Source of the DNA: an uncultured Selenomonas sp.
GTDB taxonomy: Bacteria > Bacillota > Negativicutes > Selenomonadales > Selenomonadaceae
NCBI GenBank assembly: GCA_905372355.1
Contig: CAJPOT010000020.1
Coordinates: forward strand, 1 to 24,185
Direction: 5' to 3'
Length of the DNA stretch: 24,185 bases
How positions within the stretch are numbered: the first letter of the stretch is position 1; every line of letters starts with the position of its first letter. The notes under the pieces are model-generated. The model was not told the origin of the DNA and searched no databases. It saw only the letters and a program-made list of their open reading frames with translations. The translations under genes and the position numbers were made by a program. Positions 7,182 through 14,451 of the stretch are shown piece after piece.

Positions 7182-8309
7182 TCATTTCAGTGTGATGAGT
7201 TCGTAGTCGCGCGTACCGAGTCCGATCTTCTCGCCGTGCACGAGCGTTTCTTCCCAACAGACGTTGGGATTCGAGTCGAGGAAGTGGTCGTGATGGTGAT
7301 GCCAATCGGGCTTGGCGAGGTGGTCGCCGAGCTTGCTGTTGCGGATCGGCTGCGCCTTGAGCGCCATGTCGACGCACGCCTGGTCGAGCGCGATGGGATC
7401 GAATGAGGCGAACATGCCGATGTCGGGCAGGATCGGCGCGTCATTTTCGCCGTGACAGTCGCAGTTCGGCGAGATGTCACGCGCGATGCTGATGTGGAAG
7501 CACGGACGATCCTGACAGACGGCCTGCGCGTATTCCGCCATGCGGCGGTCGAGGATGTCGGCGGCGTCCCAGACCTCATTGTAGAGCGCGTTGAACGTGC
7601 ACGAGCCGATGCAGCGGCCGCAGCCCTTGCAAAGCTCCTTGTCGACGACCGCCTTGTTCTCAACGTAGGAAATCGCGTCCGAGCCGCATTCCTTCGCGCA
7701 GCGACGACAGCCGCGGCAAAGCTCCTCGTGGACGCCGACCTTGCCCGACGAATGCTGCTCCATCTTGCCCGCGCGGCTGCCGCAGCCCATGCCGATGTTC
7801 TTGATCGCGCCGCCGAAGCCCGTCTGCTCGTGCCCCTTGAAGTGCGTGAGGCTGATGAAGACGTCGGCGTCCATGACGGCGCGGCCGATCTTCGCCGTCT
7901 TCAACACGCGGGCGTTCTTGATCGGCACTTCCAGCTCGTCCGTGCCGCGCAGACCGTCGCCGATGATGATCTGACAGCCCGTCGTCGTCGGGTTGAAGCC
8001 GTTGATGTTCGCGCAGTCGAGATGCTCGGGCGCATGGCGGCGGCTGCCCGGATAGAGCGTGTTGCAGTCCGTCAGGAAAGGAATGCCCTTTTCCTCCTTT
8101 ACGAGGTCGGCGACGGCCTTCGCGTACTGCGGGCGAAGGAACGCGAGGTTGCCGAGTTCGCCGAAGTGCATCTTGATGGCGACGAAGCGGCCCTCAAGCT
8201 CGATCGTCTTGAGGCCCGCCGTAAGACACAGACGCTGCAGCTTCTTCGTCAGGCTCGTGCCGACGTCCGTGCGGAAATCGGTAAAATAAACTTTTGCTTT
8301 CTCTGCCAT
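7182..8309 (-). CDS. DUF362 protein with two [4Fe-4S] ferredoxin motifs
   Basis: The 375-residue protein has a DUF362 fold in two parts around a ferredoxin insert. The N-terminal part contains KMHFGE (46-51), FLTDCNTLYPGSRR (78-91), and FISLTHFKGHEQTGFGGAIK, typical of DUF362. The insert has CRGCRRCAKEC (198-208) and CKGCGRCIGSC (227-237), two full CxxCxxCxxxC sets for [4Fe-4S] clusters. A His-rich WHHHHDHF stretch lies near the C terminus. The family is thought to move electrons, but the reaction is not known. There is no signal peptide, so it is cytosolic. AAGGAG precedes the ATG. It is transcribed alone, divergently from the tlpA operon. Confidence 0.88.
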   Translation of the reverse strand: MAEKAKVYFTDFRTDVGTSLTKKLQRLCLTAGLKTIELEGRFVAIKMHFGELGNLAFLRPQYAKAVADLVKEEKGIPFLTDCNTLYPGSRRHAPEHLDCANINGFNPTTTGCQIIIGDGLRGTDELEVPIKNARVLKTAKIGRAVMDADVFISLTHFKGHEQTGFGGAIKNIGMGCGSRAGKMEQHSSGKVGVHEELCRGCRRCAKECGSDAISYVENKAVVDKELCKGCGRCIGSCTFNALYNEVWDAADILDRRMAEYAQAVCQDRPCFHISIARDISPNCDCHGENDAPILPDIGMFASFDPIALDQACVDMALKAQPIRNSKLGDHLAKPDWHHHHDHFLDSNPNVCWEETLVHGEKIGLGTRDYELITLK

Positions 8310-8371
8310 GGTATTGCTCCTTTTTCTTTTGCAGACACGTTCTTTCTTACGGGACGAATTCCCCTAAATCC

Positions 8372-8380
8372 ATTGTAGCA
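8372..8380 (-). promoter_or_regulatory. Possible extended -10 promoter of the DUF362 gene
   Basis: The minus strand reads TATGC-TACAAT, an extended -10 (TG at 8379-8380 side, TACAAT at 8372-8377), about 60 nt before the start codon. The -35 is poor. Confidence 0.4.
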
Positions 8381-8430
8381 TACGAGTACATGAAAAGTAT
8401 ATGAAATCTCCTATTCTCATCTTTTTCGCC

Positions 8431-8459
8431 TTGACCTTGAGAACGTTCCTCCGTAGAAT
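8431..8459 (+). promoter_or_regulatory. Promoter of the tlpA-ccdA-pdp-cdd operon
   Basis: TTGACC (8431-8436) and TAGAAT (8454-8459) are separated by exactly 17 bp. Transcription would start near 8466 and give a leader of about 105 nt. Confidence 0.6.
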
Positions 8460-8465
8460 AGTACT

Positions 8466-8560
8466 ATGAACGTTATGGAGAGAAATGGAAACATCGGCGC
8501 GACGTAGGTCGCTGAGAAGAGTCCTGTCTCGGGACTGTGAGCCTATGGAATCACAAAGGA
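8466..8560 (+). other. Structured 5' leader upstream of the tlpA-like gene
   Basis: Two short hairpins can be drawn: GCGAC-GTAG-GTCGC (8499-8512) and AGTCC-N7-GGACT (8520-8536). The second lies about 20 nt before the ribosome binding site AGGAGG. I compared it by eye with TPP, THF, c-di-GMP and guanidine riboswitches and found no convincing match. Confidence 0.35.
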
Positions 8561-8570
8561 GGAATTCACT

Positions 8571-9122
8571 TTGAAAACAAGACGAACGATGCAAGGTCTG
8601 ATCGGCGCTCTTCTCGCGCTCTTTCTTATGACGGGCTGCGGCCTGCAGGCGGAGGAATCGGGCAAGTCGGCGGAAGCCAAGGCGGAGCAGGCGATGGATG
8701 CAGAGGGCGTGGAAGGGACGGCGCCGCCTTTCAAGGCGACATCATTCGACGGCTCGGAGGTCGCGATCAACGCCGCCATGGACAAGAAGCTCTACGTCAT
8801 CAACTTCTGGGCGACATGGTGCCCGCCGTGCCGAGCCGAGATGCCTGAACTGAACGAGTTCGCCAAGAAGCATGAAGGCGAGGTCACGTTCTACGCCGTC
8901 AACCTGCAGGAGCCGAAGGATACGGTCGACAAGTTCCTCAAGGACAACGGCTACACGATGCCCGTGCTCCTCGACCTCAAGGGAGAGGCGGCGGATACCT
9001 ACAAGGTTCGCGCCATTCCGACGACCTACGTCATCGACCGGGACGGCAAGATCCTGCTGAAGAAGATCGGCGGAACGACGGCGGCGGAGCTGGAAACGGC
9101 ACTCACGCGCGCGGCGAAGTAG
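8571..9122 (+). CDS. TlpA-like thioredoxin-fold lipoprotein
   Basis: This 183-residue protein starts with TTG (AAAGGAGG 8 nt before it). Residues 1-23 are a lipoprotein signal with lipobox LMTGC, Cys23 being the lipidated residue, so it is anchored on the outer face of the inner membrane or sent to the outer membrane. A charged linker follows, then a TlpA/ResA thioredoxin domain with FWATWCPPC (active Cys84 and Cys87) and the cis-Pro loop AIPTTYVID. It should reduce extracytoplasmic disulfides, for example of apocytochromes or other thiol proteins. The next gene encodes CcdA, which supplies electrons across the membrane; the tlpA stop codon TAG overlaps the ccdA Shine-Dalgarno. Confidence 0.92.
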   Translation: MKTRRTMQGLIGALLALFLMTGCGLQAEESGKSAEAKAEQAMDAEGVEGTAPPFKATSFDGSEVAINAAMDKKLYVINFWATWCPPCRAEMPELNEFAKKHEGEVTFYAVNLQEPKDTVDKFLKDNGYTMPVLLDLKGEAADTYKVRAIPTTYVIDRDGKILLKKIGGTTAAELETALTRAAK

Positions 9123-9133
9123 GAGGTTTTCTC

Positions 9134-9892
9134 TTGGAAGCAATCTCCTTCGGCGCGGCGTTTCTCGCCGGCGTCGTCTCCTTCGTCTCGCCGTGCGTGC
9201 TGCCGATGCTGCCGACCTTCGTGCTGATCCTCGCGGGATCGAGCAGCGCGGCGGCTTCAAGCGGTGCAGCAGCTCCAAGCGGCGCGGCAGGTGTTTCGGC
9301 GCCGCCCGCTGCGGCAGGGCGTGCGCTCTTTCGCAACGTCGCGGCCTTCCTCGCAGGCTTCGCCGTCGTCTTTCTCGCGCTCGGCGCGACGGCGACGGTG
9401 CTCGGGCAGTTTCTCACAGGTCATCTCGCGCTTTTGGAAAAGGCGGGGGCCGTCATGCTCGCGCTCTTGGGACTGTTCCTCTCGGGACTCATCAGCCCGC
9501 GCTTCCTCTACCGCGAGTGGCGGCCGTTCCTGCATCGCCCATCGGAGGGTGTCGTCGGCTCTTTCCTTCTGGGCATGTCGTTTACCGTCGGCTGGACGCC
9601 GTGCACGGGCCCGATCCTCGCGGCGATTTTCATCTATGCGGGAAGCCGCGCGACCGTCGTCGAGGGGCTTTGGCTGCTCGGCTTCTACGTGCTCGGCTTC
9701 GCCCTGCCGTTCTTCGTGCTAGCGCTCCTCTGGCAGCGACTCGAAAAGCGCGTGCGCACGCTCTACCGCTTCCTTCCTGCCGTGCAGAAGGTCGCGGGCG
9801 TCTCGCTCGTCGTGCTCGGCGTCATGATGTGGTTCGGCTGGACGATGCGCTTTATGGGCTGGCTCTCCGGCCTCGTGCCGTTCTCTTTCTAG
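9134..9892 (+). CDS. ccdA: CcdA/DsbD-type transmembrane electron transporter
   Basis: The 252-residue protein has about six membrane helices and the two conserved Cys-Pro contexts of the family: FVSPCVLPMLP (Cys21) in helix 1 and GWTPCTGP (Cys157) in helix 4. These cysteines carry electrons from cytosolic thioredoxin to extracytoplasmic partners, here probably the TlpA-like lipoprotein. The start is TTG, preceded by AGGAGG. The loop after helix 1 (about 36-61) is unusually long and made of Ala, Ser, Gly and Pro; it includes an 18-bp tandem duplication. Seventeen bases separate it from the phosphorylase gene, so thiol and nucleoside genes seem to share one transcript. Confidence 0.93.
   Translation: MEAISFGAAFLAGVVSFVSPCVLPMLPTFVLILAGSSSAAASSGAAAPSGAAGVSAPPAAAGRALFRNVAAFLAGFAVVFLALGATATVLGQFLTGHLALLEKAGAVMLALLGLFLSGLISPRFLYREWRPFLHRPSEGVVGSFLLGMSFTVGWTPCTGPILAAIFIYAGSRATVVEGLWLLGFYVLGFALPFFVLALLWQRLEKRVRTLYRFLPAVQKVAGVSLVVLGVMMWFGWTMRFMGWLSGLVPFSF
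9254..9289 (+). repeat. Two 18-bp tandem repeats inside ccdA
   Basis: Units 9254-9271 and 9272-9289 differ at a few bases and encode ASSGAA and APSGAA. They lengthen a low-complexity loop between helices 1 and 2, so copy number could vary without breaking the frame. Confidence 0.6.
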
Positions 9893-9910
9893 TTTCTGGG
9901 AGGAATCTCC

Positions 9911-11344
9911 ATGCGCATGTATGATCTCATCACGAAGAAGAAGCGCGGCGAGCCGCTTGCTGCAAGCGAGATCCGCGCCATGGTCGAGGGATTCACGAAA
10001 GGGGAGATTCCTGACTATCAGATGGCGGCGATGCTCATGGCGATCTGCTTTCGCTCCATGACGGAAGAGGAGATGCGCGCGCTTACGCTCGCCATGGCGG
10101 CCTCGGGCGACGAGGTCGACCTCTCGGCCTTTGGCAGCTCCACGGTCGACAAGCACTCGACGGGCGGCGTCGGCGACAAGACGACGCTCATCGCCTGCCC
10201 CATCGTCGCGGCGGCGGGCGGGCGCATCGCCAAGATGAGCGGGCGCGGTCTCGGCCACACGGGCGGCACCGTCGACAAGCTCGAATCCATTCCGGGCTTT
10301 CAGACGACGCTCTCACGCGAAGACTTTTTCGCCGTCATAGAACAGACGGGGCTTTCCCTCATCGGGCAGTCGGGCGAGCTTGCACCCGCCGACAAGAAGC
10401 TCTATGCGCTGCGCGACGTCACGGCGACGGTCGACTCCATTCCGCTCATCGCCGCCTCTATCATGAGCAAGAAACTCGCGGCGGGCAGCGCGGCGATCGT
10501 GCTCGATGTCAAGACGGGCAGCGGCGCCTTCATGAAGACGCTCGACGACGCGCTCGCGCTCGCGCGTGCCATGGTCGCCATCGGCGAGGGCGCAGGGAGA
10601 AAGACCTCCGCCGTCATCACCGACATGGACGTGCCCTTGGGATCTGCCGTCGGCAACGCGCTCGAAGTCGCCGAAGCCATGGAAGTGCTCAAGGGCAGAG
10701 GCCCCGCCGACCTCAGGGAGGTCAGCCTCGCGCTCGCCGCCGACATGCTGCGCCTCATCGGGCGCGGCGACTTCGCCGAGTGCCAAAGGCTTGCAGAGAA
10801 GGCCATCGAGGACGGCAGCGCCTTTCGCACCTTTGCCGCGATGGTCGAGGCGCAGGGCGGTGACGCCTCCTGCCTCGCTGATCCCAAAAAACTGCCGCAG
10901 GCGGCGTTTCAATTGGAAATCCTCGCTGAGAGGGCCGGCTATATCACGCACATGGACGCCGAAATGATCGGTCAGGCCGCCTGTATGCTCGGCGCGGGGC
11001 GCGAGACGAAGGAAAGCGTCATCGACCATGCGGCAGGCATCCGCATCTTGAAAAAGACGGGCGAAGCCATCGAAGCCAAAGAGGCGCTCGCCGTGCTCTG
11101 CACGAACGATGAAAGCCGGCTCGCATCTGCAGCCGCTTGCTATACCCGCGCCCTTGAGATCGCAGCCGAGCCGCCCGAGAAGCGCCCGCGCATCTTCGCG
11201 CGCGTCACGAAGGAAAGCTTCGGCCACGCCGAAAGGGCGCATGAGGAAGAGGCAAAAGACATCATGAGCGACGCGCTCCTCGCTGAGATCCGCGCCGCCA
11301 TGGCAAGACGTGAAGAGAAGGAGGGCGGCGCAGATGGACGATGA
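9911..11344 (+). CDS. pdp: Pyrimidine-nucleoside phosphorylase
   Basis: The enzyme splits uridine, deoxyuridine and thymidine with phosphate in the cytosol. It shows the phosphate-binding KHSTGGVGDKTTL (about 81-93) and the family signature SGRGLGHTGGTVDKLE (about 109-124), followed by the SIMSKKLAAGS stretch that binds the base. At 477 residues it is some 40 residues longer than usual Pdp/DeoA proteins. The extra part is a charged helix-rich tail after the usual end near IFARVTKES. GGGAGG precedes the ATG; a second ATG two codons later is possible. Its last 11 bases overlap cdd, so the two salvage enzymes are translationally coupled. Confidence 0.93.
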   Translation: MRMYDLITKKKRGEPLAASEIRAMVEGFTKGEIPDYQMAAMLMAICFRSMTEEEMRALTLAMAASGDEVDLSAFGSSTVDKHSTGGVGDKTTLIACPIVAAAGGRIAKMSGRGLGHTGGTVDKLESIPGFQTTLSREDFFAVIEQTGLSLIGQSGELAPADKKLYALRDVTATVDSIPLIAASIMSKKLAAGSAAIVLDVKTGSGAFMKTLDDALALARAMVAIGEGAGRKTSAVITDMDVPLGSAVGNALEVAEAMEVLKGRGPADLREVSLALAADMLRLIGRGDFAECQRLAEKAIEDGSAFRTFAAMVEAQGGDASCLADPKKLPQAAFQLEILAERAGYITHMDAEMIGQAACMLGAGRETKESVIDHAAGIRILKKTGEAIEAKEALAVLCTNDESRLASAAACYTRALEIAAEPPEKRPRIFARVTKESFGHAERAHEEEAKDIMSDALLAEIRAAMARREEKEGGADGR

Positions 11345-11735
11345 ATCCCTCATCGAGCTTGCCAAGAAAGCGCGCGCCCATGCCTATGTGCCGTATTCGG
11401 GCTTTGCCGTCGGCGCGGCGGCGCTCGCGCCCGACGGGCGCGTCTTCTTGGGCTGCAATATCGAAAACGCCTCCTACGGCTTGACGAACTGCGCCGAGCG
11501 CACCGCCATCTTCAGCGCCGTCGCTGCGGGCATCCGACGCTTTGCGGCGCTCGCCGTCGTCGCAGACGGCGAGCTGCCGTGCTCGCCGTGCGGCGCGTGC
11601 CGCCAGGTCATCGCCGAATTCGCCGTCGAGCGCATCATCCTCGCCAACCTCGCGGGAAAGCGCCGCGTCGTGACCAAAGAAGAACTGCTGCCCTTCGCCT
11701 TTTCGCTTGAAGAGAAATCCCTGCCGTCCGATTGA
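11334..11735 (+). CDS. cdd: Cytidine deaminase
   Basis: This 133-residue enzyme hydrolyses cytidine and deoxycytidine to uridine forms, feeding the phosphorylase encoded upstream. It has the zinc site of the small tetrameric class: GCNIENASYGLTNCAER with Cys52 and catalytic Glu54, and CSPCGACRQ giving the other two zinc cysteines. The PYSGF motif near residue 19 is also present. I chose ATG 11334 because AAGGAGG lies 7-8 nt before it; an upstream in-frame ATG at 11310 lacks a good site. The stop codon is inside the terminator hairpin. Confidence 0.93.
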   Translation: MDDESLIELAKKARAHAYVPYSGFAVGAAALAPDGRVFLGCNIENASYGLTNCAERTAIFSAVAAGIRRFAALAVVADGELPCSPCGACRQVIAEFAVERIILANLAGKRRVVTKEELLPFAFSLEEKSLPSD

Positions 11736-11748
11736 CGGCAGGGATTTC
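11714..11748. terminator. Bidirectional terminator between cdd and the HAD gene
   Basis: A perfect 15-bp stem (GAAATCCCTGCCGTC with its complement, 5-nt loop) overlaps the cdd stop. Short T stretches lie on both sides. It can also serve the minus-strand HAD gene, which ends at 11829. A smaller hairpin, TGCGGCA-N4-TGCCGCA, follows at 11756-11773. Confidence 0.75.
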
Positions 11749-11828
11749 TGCATGATGCGGCAGTTTTGCCGCACGACCCGTGCAAAGCTGATCGGCGCGG
11801 AGCGCAGGGGGCGAAAGGACGCGGCGCA

Positions 11829-12686
11829 TCAATCCGCGCTTTTCTGCGCCGTGATTTCAGCGAAATGTGCGAGCAGCCAGACGACGAGATCATCTTCCGC
11901 CCGGCAGCCCGTGAAGTCAGCGGCCTGCTTGATACTCTCATGCGCGTTGCCCGAGGCGATGCCGATGTCGGCAAGCTCGATCATCTCCCGGTCGTTCAAG
12001 TAGTCGCCAAGAGCGATGATGCGCCTTCCTTGGCAGATGGGAAGCCCTCGAATCTCTTCGATCATGGCGCCCTTCGATACGCCTTGGGCGACAAACTCAT
12101 AATAATTGGCCTCGGAGTAGAAATGATGGCTGAGACTCGCTGTGCCGAAGTTCTTCGCAAGACGCTCCACACGGTGCAGCGCGGGCGGCGCATCGCAGAC
12201 GAGGAGTTTGAGCCACGGTGTCCGCTGCATGTCGGAAACATCGGCAAGAGGTATATGCCGGAAGCGATAGAACTCCCGGACGAGCCGCGGATCGTCGTTC
12301 TCCTCAGGGCTGACGATGCAGCAGGCTTCTTCCGTATAGATTTCGACGCACGCCTGCGGAAACATCTTCAAGCACTCGGCGGCGAAGCGCGGCCAGATAT
12401 TGGGCGAGTCTTCTGCGCCCTGCAAATTTCTTTGCGCGAGAACCTTCCGCTCCTGCCAGTCGTAGAGCATGGAGCCGTTGAAGAAGATGCTCGGCGCCGT
12501 GATCGGCAGTCCGCGGACATAGCCGCCTGCCGCCTCGGGCGTGCGCCCCGTCGCGATGCCAAAAAGGCCGCCGCCCGCGACAAAAGCGCGAATCGCCTCC
12601 GCATTCGCCGCAGAAATCGCCTTCCCATGCGGCACGATTGTACCGTCAAGGTCGCTGATCAACATGTACTTTTCGTATGGTTTCAT
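11829..12686 (-). CDS. Cof-type HAD-superfamily hydrolase
   Basis: The 285-residue protein has HAD motif I DLDGTIVPHG (Asp12 nucleophile, Asp14), motif II within GIATGR, a large C2-type cap with FFNGS, and motif IV GDYLNDREMIELA followed by IASGNA. This is the Cof/YidA group of sugar-phosphate or flavin phosphatases; the substrate cannot be told. I chose the ATG at 12684-12686 because GGAGGAG lies about 11 nt upstream and the open frame before it has no homology. It is transcribed alone from an extended -10 promoter near 12750. Confidence 0.88.
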   Translation of the reverse strand: MKPYEKYMLISDLDGTIVPHGKAISAANAEAIRAFVAGGGLFGIATGRTPEAAGGYVRGLPITAPSIFFNGSMLYDWQERKVLAQRNLQGAEDSPNIWPRFAAECLKMFPQACVEIYTEEACCIVSPEENDDPRLVREFYRFRHIPLADVSDMQRTPWLKLLVCDAPPALHRVERLAKNFGTASLSHHFYSEANYYEFVAQGVSKGAMIEEIRGLPICQGRRIIALGDYLNDREMIELADIGIASGNAHESIKQAADFTGCRAEDDLVVWLLAHFAEITAQKSAD

Positions 12687-12746
12687 TGTGGGGTACTCCT
12701 CCCTGTATCGCACACCATTCTCTCGTCTTGAGAAAACGCTGCGTTT

Positions 12747-12755
12747 ATTATAGCA
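12747..12755 (-). promoter_or_regulatory. Extended -10 promoter of the HAD hydrolase gene
   Basis: The minus strand reads TGC-TATAAT, with TATAAT at 12747-12752, about 60 nt before the start. The -35 is weak (GTGCAG at 17 bp). Confidence 0.5.
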
Positions 12756-12864
12756 AGAAAGAACGGCTGCTGCACGCGCTTGAGTCCTGTCGTAAAAAAC
12801 GGACAGCTTCTGCGCCGCGCTTTCGGCACAGATGTAAAAATCATATAAATTCAATAGGAAAACT

Positions 12865-12906
12865 GTTGACTTTTTGTCTTTTCCTTACTATAATGAGAAT
12901 CAATAG
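12865..12906 (+). promoter_or_regulatory. Promoter with Fur-box-like operator before the methyltransferase
   Basis: TTGACT (12865-12870) and TATAAT (12888-12893) are 17 bp apart. From the -10 onward TATAATGAGAATCAATAGA (12888-12906) agrees at about 14 of 19 positions with the E. coli Fur consensus. Binding there would block RNA polymerase. The core GAGAATCA is found again near the rubrerythrin promoter. Confidence 0.6.
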
Positions 12907-12941
12907 AGATAACTGCCTATTATATAAAGGAGATGACGATC

Positions 12942-13700
12942 ATGCGTGAAGCAGGACATACCTTTTTGGCGAGAATGGGGAAGACGAAGCTGCGCCCAGG
13001 CGGCATCGACGCGACGAACTGGCTCTTGGAGAAGGCGAAGATCGAGCCGTCGTCCAAAGTTCTTGAAGTTGCGTGCAACATGGGGACGACGATGATCCTC
13101 GTCGCCGAGCGGTACGGCTGCGAAGTCGTCGGCATAGACCTCGATGAGGCGGCGCTCGAAAAAGCGCGTGAAAATATCAAGAAAAAGAAGCTCGAAGACA
13201 AACTCTCCGTCGTCAGCGGCAGCGCTTTCGCGCTTCCCTTCGAGGATGCGAGCTTCGATGTCGTCATCAACGAGGCGATGCTTACGATGCTCATCGGTGA
13301 GGACAAGGAGCGCGCGCTCAAGGAGTATTCGCGCGTCCTGAAGCCCGGCGGCGTCCTTCTGACGCACGACGTCGTCTTCCGAGAGAAAGACCCGAAGGTG
13401 CAGCACGAGCTTATGGCCGGGCTTTCCAAGGCGATCAACGTCCACGTCGAGCCGCTGACGCTTGCAGGCTGGAAGGAAACGATCGAGAAGCATGCTTTCC
13501 GTACGGAGCAGAAGCATGGCGATATGACGCTCCTCGACCCGCCGGGCATCCTGCACGACGAAGGCGCGAAGGGTGCGTTGAAGATCATGACGAACGCCAT
13601 GAAGAAGGAGAACCGCGACATGTTCACTACGATGTTTGACTTCTTCCACGACCACGCCGCCCAGCTCGGCTATGTGGCAAACTTCAGCACGCGGGTATAG
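12942..13700 (+). CDS. SAM-dependent class I methyltransferase
   Basis: This 252-residue cytosolic protein has the Rossmann-like SAM fold: motif I VLEVACNMGTT (40-50), where Asn-Met replaces the more common Gly-Thr, acidic VGIDLDE (63-69), and motif IV-like DVVINEAML. LKPGG marks the post-motif turn. The substrate is not known; the fold covers small-molecule methyltransferases such as UbiE/MenG-like enzymes. I start at ATG 12942 because GGAG ends 9 nt before it; the in-frame ATG at 12933 touches the site. It stands alone with its own promoter and a putative Fur box, which suggests a role tied to iron or a metallophore. Confidence 0.82.
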   Translation: MREAGHTFLARMGKTKLRPGGIDATNWLLEKAKIEPSSKVLEVACNMGTTMILVAERYGCEVVGIDLDEAALEKARENIKKKKLEDKLSVVSGSAFALPFEDASFDVVINEAMLTMLIGEDKERALKEYSRVLKPGGVLLTHDVVFREKDPKVQHELMAGLSKAINVHVEPLTLAGWKETIEKHAFRTEQKHGDMTLLDPPGILHDEGAKGALKIMTNAMKKENRDMFTTMFDFFHDHAAQLGYVANFSTRV

Positions 13701-13724
13701 TCGGCGCGCGATCATACAGCTAAA

Positions 13725-13767
13725 AAACGGGGCTGCTGCACGAAATGGACGTGCAGCAGCCCCGTTT
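13725..13767. terminator. Bidirectional terminator shared by methyltransferase and rubrerythrin genes
   Basis: A perfect 18-bp stem (13725-13742 with 13750-13767) has a 7-nt loop. T runs follow on the minus strand (six T) and, weaker, on the plus strand. Both flanking genes end toward it. Confidence 0.92.
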
Positions 13768-13788
13768 CCTTTTGCAGGACGCGCTGAA

Positions 13789-14322
13789 TCAATAATTCTT
13801 CTTGAGCTGTTCAAAATATGCCTGCGGATGGGCGCAGACAGGACAGACCTGCGGTGCCTGCGGCGATTCGCAGACGTAGCCGCAGTTGCGGCACTGCCAG
13901 ATGATCTTCTCGTCCTTCTTGAAGACCTTCTCATCCTTGACGTTTGCGAGCAAGAGGCGATAGCGCTCCTCGTGCTCCTTCTCGATCTTTGCGACGGCCT
14001 CGAAGAGATTTGCGATCTTCGTGAAGCCCTCTTCCCTTGCGACCTTGGCAAACTCGGGATACATCGACGTCCATTCCTCGTGCTCGCCGTCAGCGGCTGC
14101 CTCAAGGTTCTCCGCCGTCGTGCCGATGCCCGCGACGAGCTTGAACCAGATCTTCGCATGCTCCTTCTCGTTGCCCGAAGTCTCCGTGAAAAGCGCCGAA
14201 ATCTGCTCGAAGCCGTCCTTCTTCGCACGCGATGCATAGTAGCCGTACTTCGTATAAGCTTGCGATTCGCCGGCAAATGCCGCCCAAAGATTCTTTTCGG
14301 TCTGTGAACCTTTCAATTCCAT
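13789..14322 (-). CDS. rbr: Rubrerythrin
   Basis: This 177-residue protein has the ferritin-like four-helix domain with di-iron ligands in FAGESQAY (Glu19), the NEKEHAKIW helix and the EKEHEERY helix, and a C-terminal rubredoxin-like domain with two CxxC knuckles (CRNCGY and CPVCAHP). Rubrerythrins reduce hydrogen peroxide in the cytosol of anaerobes and take electrons from rubredoxin or NADH-linked partners. The length is that of classic rubrerythrin. GGAGG lies 8-9 nt before the ATG. It has its own promoter with a Fur-box-like element upstream, and no neighbour in the same unit. Confidence 0.96.
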   Translation of the reverse strand: MELKGSQTEKNLWAAFAGESQAYTKYGYYASRAKKDGFEQISALFTETSGNEKEHAKIWFKLVAGIGTTAENLEAAADGEHEEWTSMYPEFAKVAREEGFTKIANLFEAVAKIEKEHEERYRLLLANVKDEKVFKKDEKIIWQCRNCGYVCESPQAPQVCPVCAHPQAYFEQLKKNY

Positions 14323-14368
14323 GATAATTCCTCCTCATAGAATAGTTTGTAGATACGGATTTTCCTGT

Positions 14369-14427
14369 ATCATAACACCGGCGGCAAATACCGTCAATCC
14401 CTATTTGTTTAATATGAATGATTCTCG
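14369..14427 (-). promoter_or_regulatory. Rubrerythrin promoter with upstream Fur-like element
   Basis: On the minus strand TTGACG (14392-14397) and TATGAT (14369-14374) are 17 bp apart. Upstream of the -35, CGAGAATCATTCATA (14413-14427) resembles a half-conserved 7-1-7 Fur/PerR-class box. Its position upstream could mean activation or upstream repression. Confidence 0.6.
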
Positions 14428-14451
14428 TTCCGATTGCCCAATACTCACGGC

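Noticed and set aside
8466..8570. TPP or THF riboswitch in front of the tlpA-like gene
   Set aside because: CTGAGA and GGAGAG recall parts of these aptamers, but the other conserved elements and the required pairing are missing.
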